Source: Hybos culiciformis
Taxonomy: Eukaryota > Arthropoda > Insecta > Diptera > Hybotidae
Direction of reading: 5' to 3'
Assembly (NCBI GenBank): GCA_964007475.1
Contig: OZ023273.1
Span: 137,365,308-137,429,307 of the forward strand
DNA: 64,000 nucleotides
Shown: piece after piece, positions 39,789-51,840 of the stretch
Layout of the letters: each line of letters starts with the position of its first letter
Position numbering within the stretch: the first letter of the stretch is position 1
Notes under the pieces: generated by a model
The model's database searches: none
The model's input: the letters and a program-made list of their open reading frames with translations, nothing else
What the model was told of the DNA's origin: nothing
Program-made: the position numbers and the translations under genes

Positions 39789-41044
39789 CTTATAAAAAAT
39801 TTATACATTGTTATGTTTACAAGTATATACTTTACATCAAAAAATATATATATATATGTATAGTATATACATATATAATATATGTATATATATATTTTAG
39901 CTCTGTTTTTTTCGGTGTAATGTAAAATAATTAAGTCGTGTGGAAGTAATTCATTATGCCTCATAAAATGTGAATATATTTTTGTTAATGTTTTAAAATA
40001 ATTTTCTATTTTACTAAATTGAAATTTATTACTTGTCTTCTGTTTTTCTCTATATCCATATATATAATCTATTTAACTTCAAAGCGAATGTATAAAATTC
40101 TGTAGCTGTCATCACTGCGTTGTGCATAACCCTTTTTTTTTTTTTGGTTTCTAATTTAGTTTCAATCTCACACCCTTCAATTTTTCTTTTAAATCAGACT
40201 TATATTTTTCAGCAAATTTAACAAAATTGAAATAAAAAAAAAAATGTTTTATATTTATAGGTATACATAGATACATACTACTCAGAATTATGAATTTTGT
40301 GACAAATTAGATTTTAAATATTTAAAAATTTTTCTTGCCATATTTATTCTTGTTTATAATTTTTAGAAAATATTATTTGAAAGAGAAAATATATGAAGAA
40401 TAAACTTAATAATATAATAATAAAGAAGAAAATATTAACAAAATAGAAAAAAAAAATTGGATTAAAATTTTCTTTGCAATAATAAATGTATTTTTGTCAT
40501 AGTTATGTTTTTAAACTTAATATCTAAAACATACAAATTAAAGCATATACTTAATTGAATCTGTATATTTTTTTAAATTTTTATTCCAGAACTGTTTATT
40601 TTATTTATTTTATTTTTTTTTTTTTTTTATGTAATTAAAGGTTGCATATTATGGTGAATAAATGAATTTTTTTTTTTCATAGAAATAAATTGTCGAAATT
40701 TCGGTAATTTTATAATGCTCAGTTTAGTGGTAAAATTTTTATTATTTTTTAATTATGATCATACAATTTATTGTATATATTATATATGTATGACCATTGA
40801 CCACAACTAATTAAACCACAAAATTTCAGTTAGCAATTTATAAAAAAAAAAAAAAAATTAAATTCACATTTTATAATATTATTCACTCTAATATTTTAAT
40901 TTATATATTTTTAATTCATTCGCGTATGTAAGTTTACGTGAAACAATACATCTGGAATCTGTTACTTTTCCAGTAATATGAGCAATTTTTTTTCCTGGAA
41001 ATTCTACATAGAACTATAGAATTTTTATTATTATGTTCATCAGG

Positions 41045-41094
41045 AAACATGTTGCATGCAATTCTCTGCCATTATATTGCACATAATATTGTTT
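41045..41094 (+). ncRNA. Weak pre-microRNA-like hairpin
   Basis: AAACATGTTGCATGCAAT (41045-41062) pairs with ATTGCACATAATATTGTTT (41076-41094) around a 13-nt loop. There are 16 pairs including two G.U wobbles, one two-base mismatch and one bulge. The 3' arm begins (T)ATTGCAC, which resembles the miR-92/25-family seed, but the rest does not match that family. The stem is short for an animal pre-microRNA and could be a chance palindrome. Confidence 0.12.
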
Positions 41095-43418
41095 GTAAAT
41101 ACATGCATATTATTTTATATAGTTAAACTCACTTATATTTAAATTATTTAAATTTTGCACCTAAATATTTTATATATATAGAAAAATTATTGTGTATTGT
41201 AGTAAAATAAATGTATAATATTATTATGTTAAAACATTTTATAAATATTATATGTATTTTATATATATTAAATGTGCATAAGCATCATATTTTTTTAATG
41301 AGTATATCACACCCTTTCAATCCTTGTAATATGCGTTTGCATATGATAAAAAAACAAAAAAATTATAAAAAATTGGTAAAATAAAAAGAAAAACAAAACA
41401 AAAAAGAAGAAACTTTTCCAACCTGATTCATTTTTCATGTATGTTTTTATATTAATAACATTGACATGTAGTAGGTTTGTTAAATTTTATTTTCCTTTTG
41501 AAAAATTTAATTGACTCTGATGTTTGTTATTCGTTTCAGAAGCTCATATTTTTTTTTTTTTTTTAGAAAAGGACAATGACATAATAATATTTTTGTTTTG
41601 AATAGTTTAAAAAAAATATGTTTTCAAACTTAAAAAAATTATATATTGTTTTTTATAAAAACATTATAGTTAAATAAAATATTATAAAAAATAATTTTAG
41701 ATAATTTTTATTTATAATTAAACACTTTTTAATCAGACATTTTCCTTCATACTGTCATACAGACTCTGACAACTTGTGCAAAATCTTGCTTTAAGTTATA
41801 TTATATAAAACTGCGCAGATATGACTATTTTTAAATACATATTAGAGAACAAAATATTTCCATCGGACTCAATTTGTTCAAAAATTAATCTTCATTAACA
41901 AGAAATACTCATATACCAACATTGGACATATATGTATATTTCAAATGTTCTGATGATCTATGAACACGGCAAACTTTTTTTTTTATTAGTTACAAATAAA
42001 ATTTCCACAGAATAAAAAATTTTTCATTACCAAAAGGTATTTTCATATGAGTTAGAACATACATATATACTGTATTCATATATGAATATTGGATGAATAT
42101 TATGAACAACATCATGAATAGAAAGGTAACTTGGTTAGTAATGAAAAAAAATTGACCATATCACGATTAATTCCGTCATTTTCATTTTCTTTTTATGAAC
42201 GTTCTGCAACTAAATATCTGAAATGTATTGTTATAAAAGAAGAGAAAAAAACTATATAATGAATTTTTCCACGTTGTTGAATCATAGCAAGAATGATAAT
42301 GAAAAATTCTATTTTCATTTCTGTCAGTGAAGTGGAAAATTAATGAAATTTCACATGTTCTGATAATGCAATAAAAATTATATTAAGGTTTTTTAGTCAA
42401 AAAACATACTTCAGGTAGTGTACATATATTTTCATAAAATTTTTAGAACTTTAAAATTAATAGTTATAAACCAAATTTGACATTCTGAATTAATGACTTT
42501 TGGAATACTACACTACTAACCTAATGAATTTATGAAAAAATTTCTTTTCAACATTAACTATAATGTTAGAATTTCTTTTAGATTTACTTTAATTCAGAAA
42601 AAATATTAAGTTTACTTAAAAAAAAATTGATTGAATTGAAGTAAAATTGCTTGAACTTTATAAAGAACTTTTATTTTCTTAGGGATATTCTCAAAATGTA
42701 AATTTTAACAAATTAAACAATTTATACATAATAAACGTTAAATTTTAATACCAAAACATTATTTTGTATAAGCACTTAAATAAATAGATTAAAATAGCAA
42801 CTGACCAAAACTTAAATATATAACAACGCCCAACGTCTTACATCATTTTGTCTTCGATTTGAGCATGTGTTAATATTCCTAATTTATTGTTATGTTCCTT
42901 TGTTTAGGAAAATAATGTTAAACCTCTTAACCGCATTGTAAATAAGTTTGAAAAAAAAAAAAAATAAATAAATATAGTTACCATTATTACCATTATAAAT
43001 AATAAAAAATATCCTTACACAAATTGTCCTTTTGTAGGAATTTTTTTTTTCTTCATAGTGGCCAAAAAAGAGTTAAGGTATGAAATTAATTATGTAAAAA
43101 AAGAAAATATTATAATACAGAAAAACATACCTTATTTCATTAAAGTTCTGCATGACATGGATTAATTTAATAAATATAAAATACTATAGCAACATAAAAA
43201 ATGAAAATATATTTTTATTTATGAATAAATTTAATTATTATAATTACCCCATAAGACTGCGATGGTTTTGCTATTTATATTTTATAGACCTAATTTTTTT
43301 CCCCGCATAAAAACATTATTATTATTTTCTTTTTTTTTTTGTTGGTTATATTATTTTATTAAAGCTCATAATCAAATTGTTAGAATTGACATTTAAGTAG
43401 TTTTTAAGGATTAGTCTC
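41095..43418. other. AT-rich non-coding block, nothing recognised
   Basis: Poly(A/T)-rich unique sequence with no long frame, repeat or structured element that I could support. Confidence 0.7.
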
Positions 43419-43420
43419 TA

Positions 43421-43498
43421 AAGGTAGAAACAGAATGCAGCATCGGACAAAACGGCAATTCCAACTACAAGGCGATATTGCATTCTGTTATATACCTT
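43421..43498 (+). ncRNA. Candidate microRNA precursor hairpin
   Basis: The 5' arm 43421-43445 folds onto the 3' arm 43473-43498. An 11-bp perfect core (AACAGAATGCA, 43429-43439, with TGCATTCTGTT, 43479-43489) is followed by a G.U pair, one C/A mismatch and four more pairs (43442-43445 with 43473-43476). Outside the core, a small asymmetric internal loop (43427-43428 against 43490-43492) leads to six further pairs (43421-43426 with 43493-43498). There are about 22 pairs across a 78-nt hairpin with a 27-nt loop. Arms and loop are markedly GC-richer than the surroundings. Either arm could yield a ~22-nt product. No known family is recognised from its sequence. A small inverted-repeat remnant is the alternative. 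Confidence 0.35.
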
Positions 43499-43501
43499 AA
43501 A

Positions 43502-46500
43502 TCGTTATTTATTTTAATTTGAAAATTATAACAAATATTGCACGTCTTACTTTTTACGTCGACTTTTTTTTTTATAAATCGGAAATAAAAGTTAGATTTA
43601 AAGTATTTATTTAAAAAATAAATTTCATGATATCCTTTCGTTTCACAATTTTATTAAAATAATTTTTCAGTCACTTAAATAAATACAATGGGGGGTGCTT
43701 TTTTTTTTAATTTATTAAAAATTTCCTATTTTAGCTTTAAAAAATATATTTTCCCAGCTTAATATTCATTATGATTTATATTTAAATAATTTTCAAATTT
43801 TCATTGGGGAAAGGGAATATAAATTCAACATATGAATGGCGTTATTACATGAAAAGGACACTTTTTTAGGGTTTTAATTATAATACAACCATATACAAGA
43901 AGTCCTTTGACTTTCTATAAAAAAGGACACTCACATCACACATAAATATAAATTTCTGTTTTTTTTTATTTCTCTTTAGAAATTTTCAAGTATTATATAA
44001 ACGTTATATTTAGAATTTGAATATTTGTAGGAAGTCTGAAATAAAAATCTTTTGGGAATTCCTAAATGTTATTTAGCTATTCCAAGTTTCCTTATTAATG
44101 TGTCCGTAATGAATATTATTAAATATATTACATATACGTAGCGATGGAAGGATATTAATCCGTATAATATATATAAAATGTTTATGAATATAATTTTAAT
44201 TTCAAGTTAAAAAGGGTTTGCAATTATTATTTTGGCGCCAAAAATAAAGGGGAGAAAATTAAAGGAAAAAAAAAACATAACCCTTCAGAAGAATTGTTGG
44301 CTTTTCTTTTTTTAAATATATGATTTCTTCCAAATGGAATTGTTTGCGTTACCATTAGGATCTCTCCTAAGTAAAAATTATTCTTAGCTGCAAATTTATC
44401 GCCAAAAAAAAAGCTTTTAAATTTAAATTCTTGTGTGCGGACTTTTACTTTTTTTGAACATTAAATTTATTTTCTGTACAAATTTATCTTTAAAATCAAT
44501 TCATTTGAAATGTCATGTAATGTCTGGAGATTTCAATTTAAAAAAAGAAAAAAAAAAAATTATTTTTCTCTTTATATGAAAAAAAAAAAAAAATACTTAA
44601 TTCAATTTTCACTAAAATAAATCTAATTTTTTCCTTTTCATTTCATTTTTCAATCAAAATTCTTAGAAAAAGTAGATTTAAAAAAAAAAAAAAAAAAAAC
44701 AAAAATTACATGAAGAAAAGAAAGACTCATTAAACATCTGTTCCACAATAAAAATACTTCAAAACTTTTACCGAGAAGTATATGAATTTTTTTTTTTATT
44801 TTTTTTATTTTATTAAATTAAAATAAATTCCATTTCATTGAACTATTTTCGCACCCTTCTTATGGCAACAAGAAAAAAAAAAAAAGCACCGTGAAAATTT
44901 GATAGAAAAATCAAATTAAATTAAAAGAATTTTTGTTTTTTTAACATTATTTTGATTTTAGTTTTCTAAATCGTGTTCACTGAAAGTTTATTTTGATTGC
45001 ATTCAATTTAAAAAAAAAAATTGCTTATTCCCAAATGTGTCAAAATAAGTGAAATATATGCTTGGTGACGTCTCAATATAAATAATTTGTGTGTTGTAAT
45101 AATTTAAACACAAATTTTCAAGAAATTAAAAGTTCCAAAGTTCTTGAATAAAAAATTTGAAAATAACACATTTTCAAAGTTTTTTCTGGTTTTTCCCCAA
45201 TTTTTTCATATAAGAAAGCATTTACATTTGAAACTTTTAATGTTTTAAATTTCCGTGGGACAAATTAATAACATCTTACTTCTAACTTCATAAATTATAC
45301 TGTATATTAATATTTTATAACATAGTAAAAATATAGTAAATCTAAAATAGTATAGTACTATCTAACTTGGTAGCCGTCTTGTAATCCCTGTTAGCACTAA
45401 CTCGTGCTGGATTTGAAGGAAAACCAAATATTTTTTTTGCTCCATTAAGCTAAAAATGTGTTTAGAAGTATTTCGAAAATTTTTCTGATTGAATCACAAA
45501 AAAACAAAGGAATAAAATAAATTCCAGGTCAAATCGGTTTCCCGATTTTTCCGAAAATTACAAAAAAAAAAAAAGAAGGAAAACAAAAATTTCCCCTTTT
45601 ATGAAAAAAATATTTTCTTTGCATAGAAATTCTTCGTGTTGACTTTATTTTTATTATTTTTTTTTGCTATTTATTTATTGAATTCAAAAATTTTCCTTTT
45701 GCGATAATCTAAAAAATACCAGGAAAAAAAGAAGTAGAAAAAATTTATTGCTTTTTTTTTTTTTGCTTTTTTTGTACATAACATTTATACTTATTTTCCT
45801 AATTTTCACGCTCTTGAACAATTGTTCTTTTTCATTTTCTGATAACATTCCAACTTCTTTATACACACATATATATATTTTTTTTCTAGAGATGAACTTT
45901 CTTTTATTTTTGTGTGTGTTAAAAATTTCTTATCATTTTTAAGACACATCAATGACACTTCAATTTACAAGTTTTTTTTTGTTTTTTTGACAATTTGAAT
46001 TTTGTATATTAAATATTTTTTCTTTATCGCTTAGATAGACGTAAATTTTTTTAGGAATTTTATTGAATACCATAATTTTCTAAATTTTCAGATCATTACG
46101 ATTTTGATTTATATGTTCAAAGAATTAAAGTCAAAGTTATTTTTGTATATATACGACTATCTAAATTGGTTTCTATGTAAAAATTGTGAAAATATTTGAA
46201 ATGTGAAATCGTTTTTATATATTTATTAGTTTAACGTAATATTTAATAAAAATAGAGTTTTCCTATCGTTTTCGATGGGTTGAATTGATCTGACTTGGTT
46301 TATCTTTAAATCCTGTCAGTTTTTCAGCTTATAAATTAAGATTTTTTCAATACATATGTACAATGTACATAAAGTACATCCACGATTTCCTTTCATATTA
46401 TAATCTATTGATTAAATATATACTTTGCTCTTATAAATATTAAATTGTGTTATTCAAACGAATCTGTGCATATTACATAAAAGGAATTTTTTTTTTTTTA

Positions 46501-49500
46501 TAAAATTCGTTTAAATTTAAGATTAAATGACATATTATTATTAGTAAAAAATTTCAATTGAAATGAAGTAATAATAAATAGTTCAAATAATATCTGCTCT
46601 GGTTCACTATACTTTTGTACATATTATATGTACATTATATGATATTGTTTACATTTAAAAAAACAAAATTTTATAACCTTGTATCAAAAAATCTATATGT
46701 TCTGTATATTGCGCGCAAATATTATATTGATGTCCAGATAATATGAGATTTTTTTTTATGCGAAAAAAAAAAATAAATAATAACTATGTATGGTAAATTT
46801 GAGAAAATATCATGGATATTTTTTTAGCGAAAAATTTATGCTAATATTTGCCCAAAAAAAATGTATATTATATATTAAAATATATTCCATTTTCATTTGC
46901 ATGTTGTTTTTTTTTTTGTTGGTCGTATATTTATGAAATCATGATATCCTTGTAAAATAAACACTGTTAAAAAAAAAAAAAATTATAGCGTTATAAAGTA
47001 TTTTCTTTTTCATTTTTATGATTTCATTTTCGCGATTAACAAGGGTAGATTTCGAGAAATAAAAAGAAAAAAAAAGTTTTCCGGTTATTCATATTTTTTT
47101 TTTCCTGTTTTAGTATTTTGAGCCTGGGTGTTTGCAAATATCACCCACAATATAGATTGAAGAATAAAATAATATTTTGTTGTTTAGAAGTTCAACAGAA
47201 CCAAACGTATTAAGAAAAAACTTTTATTTTGGGCTTAACGTTGTAATAAAAATTATGCTATTCTGGATGTGCTAAATTGTGGACAAATTGGAAGAAATTA
47301 TTTTTTTGTTTGAGAGGACAACTTAATTTAGCATAGAGACACTAAAATTATTAAAAGTGCTAGATAATGAGTAATTCCAGAGTCTCGAAGTAGTCGCTAT
47401 ATTAAAAAATATTTTTGTTATATGCTTGTATAATATTAAAACAAAATTACAATGAAATAAAACCTATAAAATATTTTCTATCTGAAATCATTCTTGGAAT
47501 TATTGATATCATACATTAGTAGATTATTTTAGTTTTTCAATTTAAATTTAAAAATTTCAAACTATATCCTTCACTTTAGCGCTTTATGATTTCAGTTTAA
47601 TAAAGAAAAAAAAAACAAATCCGTAAAAAGGCATATTATCATCCTTAAAATTCTCGTTTTTTTCCTTTGTTTATTATACCTTTTTTTATGCAAATAAAAG
47701 ATAAAAAATCTTATAAAAAATGAAAAGAAAAAAAAAATAATAATAATTTAGTACAATTTAATATGTGGGAGTAAATATTTTTGTAGCTCGCGATAAGAAG
47801 AGTTATAACTTTTCAAAGAAAAGACCGTGAATAAAAAACATAACCAAAATCGACAAGCAATCTTAAAGTTATGCTTATTAAAATATTTAGAATAAATTAT
47901 TATTAATACAGAATAAATACAAGTCATAGGTAATTATTTCAGACCATTTATGTCAAAACTAAAATTTTAATTATGTTTTAAAAATTCAATTAAACCGCAA
48001 CCTAAATTCTTCAAATGACAAAGGTAGAATCTAGCTTACATATGGAATAAACAAAATTATTTCTTTGATTCTATACAAATTTTTACCTAACAAGTATGTT
48101 TTACGCTTATGGGCAGATTTGTGACTATACTTTTTTCTCTCAAATATGGATAAGTTGATAAGATATCGTTACACCTTAAGGACGCTTATAAAATACACTC
48201 TTTTACCTTTGTCAAAGTACTTAATTTTCAATTCGGACTCATCTCGTTATGTAAGCAAATTACTCTTCTAGAATAATATGCATATTTTTTATATACTTTT
48301 AACATTGGCCTTTTCCTTTATATTTATCAGGCATACTTAACTTAACTATAATCTTAACTATAACACGAGAATGTAATTTTAAAAACATAATTTTAATTTA
48401 ATACTTAACATCAATTTCATGTTTTCCATATAAAATGTCCTTAATTAAATAAAGGTAAAAATACTAAAAAAAAATTTTATTTATAATATTTTTATTTACT
48501 AAAAGAAAACATTAAAATCAATTTTATATCGCTAAAAAATAAGGGAAATAAAAAATTTTGCGGTTTAAAAGGAATTTTTTTTTGATTTTTATTGAAGAAT
48601 AAAAAATATATACATATATATTCATAACCTTTAAGCAATGTTCGTTTTTTTTTTTTTAAGCCACCAATAAAAATATTTTTAGGATAATAATTTCAAATCC
48701 TTTACATTTTCGCTTTATTATTATGCCTTTATTGAAATAACTTTTTTATTAGTTTTATTATTAAAAAAAAAAAAAAAAAGTTATAAAACCTCTTAATTTT
48801 ATATATAGTTTGAATATAAAATTAGGTAAAGAAGAATTTCTTAAAAAAGGCACGTCATTGAATTAATAGATTCTCAATTGCTCTCAATTGCTACAAAGCT
48901 TAAAATAATCGCGCTGTGAAAATGTTATTTTTTTCTCCTAAGAAGTTAATTTACTTCTAAACCTCAACGATTCAAGTTGTGTTTAAGTCGAATTACTTAA
49001 AGATGTTGAATAGTTTTCAGTTCTCAGTGATCTTAGTCAAACATTATTTACAACAACAAGCAAAGTTGAACAATAGGACATGGAATATTGAATTTTGACG
49101 TTTAACTCCTAATTGTAATTTTTCTAAGTCCTTTTTTTTTTAACGCTAACTGTTTGAGATTCGACTGTTTGAATATTTTCTTCACAGGTTTTCATGGCTT
49201 TTGAAAAATCGGTGCAAAAAACAACACCTTTTTTTTCCATTATAAAACTGTTCAACGAAATAACATAAAACATTAAAGAACACCATATAGTATGTAGTTA
49301 CGTTCATTACGTGTAATAAAATTATATATTTATATTACTTGTCATTATTACTGTTTACGCCATATGTCAACTTAGTTTCATACCTATTTTGTGGGTAACG
49401 TTACTCAAACAGTATATTTATTAACCTAATATTGCATGTGTGTAATAATTTAATCACACCATAAAGAATTCGGAAATACTGAAAAAAATATGACTGTAGT

Positions 49501-49664
49501 TTTTCCTACACCTTTTTATGTTTTTTTTTTGGGGATAGTGAGTATTATAAAGTTTATGCTTTTTGTTCTAAGATATATAAATAACGATACATGTATATTA
49601 AACACAAAAAAAGAAAACGAAAAAAATTCCTAAAAATATAAAAAAAAGTAAAGTGTGCAGAATG
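43502..49664. other. AT-rich non-coding block, no gene seen
   Basis: The block contains the third TTGGCGCCAA palindrome (44232-44241) and a GC-only palindromic word TTGCGCGCAA at 46709-46718. Two short opposing frames (45684-45866 minus, 45748-45942 plus) occupy the same low-complexity DNA and are not credible genes. Confidence 0.7.
44232..44241. promoter_or_regulatory. TTGGCGCCAA palindrome, E2F-like site 3
   Basis: This is the third copy. TTGGCGCCAAAAATA (44232-44246) matches site 2 over 15 bp. In this copy the palindrome extends to 14 bp (44230-44243, TTTTGGCGCCAAAA), the ideal symmetric E2F-type sequence. Confidence 0.4.
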
Positions 49665-49691
49665 TAATAGTCCTTTTAAAAAGGACTATTA
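49665..49691. repeat. Near-perfect palindrome, 13-bp arms, 1-nt centre
   Basis: TAATAGTCCTTTT (49665-49677) and AAAAGGACTATTA (49679-49691) are exact inverses separated by a single base. It is one of the longest complex palindromes in the window. It could be a cruciform-prone site, a foldback event or a dimeric protein site. The minimal loop excludes a pre-microRNA. Confidence 0.85.
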
Positions 49692-51580
49692 TATTCCAAT
49701 TTGACTAAAAAGATGCCATTATTTCTCGCCCAACCAAATATTATTCTAAGCTTGAGGGATTTATTACTGTTTACATGTTTTGCTGGAAAGTGGATACAAA
49801 ACAAAAAAAAAAAAAAACAGATATAAGTCTATTGAGACCTATTTACATGCAATAAATCCTTCCGTTTACAAACACAAAAATTTAATTCCTCTAAATGGAT
49901 CAAAAATTATTGCAGTTATGAATTAGTTTGTTGTGTTTCATTTTGACTTTCAATGATTTTAATTTATAGTTAAAAATATCTTCAAATAAAATAGTTCATA
50001 GAATAGTAAAGAAAACTATTATTATAAGAGTAATATAGAGTTATTGGACAAGAAAGAAAATTTAATAAACAATTTATTAGTAGAATTTTTCCTTGACGTA
50101 CATACAGGATTGTCATTATTATTATCTTTGATTATAATAATATTTTTTATCAAAAATCTCTAAAATTTTTGAAAACAGAATTTTAGTAGTTTTATGAATT
50201 TTTCTGTTATCAAAATTAAATTAAATTTTCTTTGATAATGCTAAAGTTATTTTCAAAAAAAAATTTCTTTAATAACGTGGAATAAAATTTTCCAACTAAT
50301 TTAAAATCAAAATAGATCCTTTCAGGAAAATGTTTTTATGCGAAACAAAAATAATTCAATATTATTTCACTTAGTTTTTTTTTTTTTTTTTTATACTGTT
50401 AAATTTTACGGAGCTAATAATTTTCGTTTTATCCTTATGGGGTTTTTCATTATTAAAAAATAACAGAGCGCTAAAAGCTGTTATTACATCACGAAAATGT
50501 AAAAAAAAAAGATGTATTTTTATTGTCCATAGAAATTACTATGTTCTTTGTTTCACTATTTAGATTGGTCATAAATAGGGCTAAAATATCTTTTATTTAA
50601 CTTGGACTATGTGTATATTCATAATATGCCTTTATTTGTATTAAAAATAATTTCAAAAATATGTCAATTTAGTTTCAAATGGCATTTATGTAAAGAAAGA
50701 AATTTTAGTGGGTCTCGAAGGTTTTCAAAAACATATAGCTAAAATAAAACTAAACGTTTTATACTATAATATATTATGTAGTTTATTAGTCATCATAGCA
50801 TATGGGATTTTCAAAGAATGATAATTTGGTTCACAAATTATTTGCGTTTGTTTTTGAAATGAAGTCTGGTTTGGTTTTGAATGGAAATCTATCTAAACTA
50901 TATAATTAACCAAGTACTAATAATCTATAATTAAACGAAAAGCTATAATATACTTAAAAATTTCTAGGATATACCTACTCAAAATATGTTCCATGATGAA
51001 TTATAAGACCTTAATTTCTTCTGAAAAAAACCTTTTTTACCCCTTTATTATACCCATCATGCGAATTGATATTAAAAATGTTCTTGTATTTGGCAATTCT
51101 ATACTCTTTTGTAATATTCGCGGATCCAAATCTCAACTACCTACATTATGATATACATATGAGCCAAAATAATCCAACATTATAGAATAAGTAATAAAAT
51201 TGATATCATTAAAGTTTTTTATGCATCGTAATAAAATTTGGTTTAAATTTTTAGTAGTGTTGTTGTTTGTCGTCTATACTATAAGTATATATATATACTT
51301 ATTTATGGCATATTCAATTCATTGATAAAAAAAAAGGAAATATTTGGAAGATAATATTAACTTGTTGAAAACGATAATACCATGATTAAGATTTAACATT
51401 TTAAAATGATGTACTTAAAGTAGACGTATAAAATTTGGTTATAAATGTTATGTTGTTATGTATAAAATTTCAACCACTATCCAAAATGTTTGAAGTTAAA
51501 AAGATGTTCATGAAACTCTTTCGGAATTTATTTTAGATTGAATATTTTTAAGAGTAGATTGATTATTTTCAGCAGAACAG
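49692..51580. other. AT-rich non-coding block with one palindrome
   Basis: Unique AT-rich sequence. The only structure noted is the 22-bp palindrome at 51281-51302. Confidence 0.7.
51281..51302. repeat. 22-bp perfect palindrome around (TA)n
   Basis: ATAAGTATATA and its inverse meet without a spacer. The centre is simple TA repeat, so the symmetry is partly trivial, but the AAG/CTT ends extend it. Confidence 0.7.
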
Positions 51581-51840
51581 AATTTATATCTAAGAGTCTT
51601 TCCTAACTTAAAAGTAACTTCACAACTTTTTCCCATCGTTCTTATAAGTAAATGGGCTTAGATTAAAAGTTAATTCTAAACTTCTAGGCAACGGTTTGGG
51701 TATGTACAGGTAGTTCTTATTCAAAGCAATTCCAATGGTTTTTCTGTGCGGACCCAAATCAAATCAAAGAATGTTGTTGTATTTAAATTTTTTGTACAAA
51801 AATCTAAGACTTCAACATTTTAGTTAATGCTTCCTGATCG
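51581..51840. other. Local GC-richer island, unknown
   Basis: Lines here count to about 33-37% G+C (for example 22 of 60 over 51721-51780), with few homopolymers. Both strands hold 33-codon open stretches of varied composition (plus about 51684-51785, minus about 51733-51834), too short to call. ACAGGTAGT at 51707-51715 contains the CAGGTAG motif also found in the 27301-27535 island. It may be a conserved regulatory element or exon remnant. Confidence 0.2.

Larger units (their letters stand above)
35320..41044. other. AT-rich non-coding block, no gene seen
   Basis: The block holds an (AT)20 microsatellite (39745-39784) with a second TA-rich patch at about 39840-39896, and the second TTGGCGCCAA palindrome (37493-37502). 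Open frames at 36032-36244, 36264-36509, 36379-36597, 37438-37629 and 39716-39964 are short, overlapping or built on low-complexity DNA. Confidence 0.7.

Noticed and set aside
39716..39964. 82-codon minus frame rich in Ile and Tyr
   Set aside because: It is a translation of the (AT)20 microsatellite and neighbouring TA-rich tracts.
51281..51302. 22-bp palindrome as a functional cruciform
   Set aside because: Its core is simple TA repeat, which is trivially symmetric. It is kept as a repeat but not promoted as a finding.
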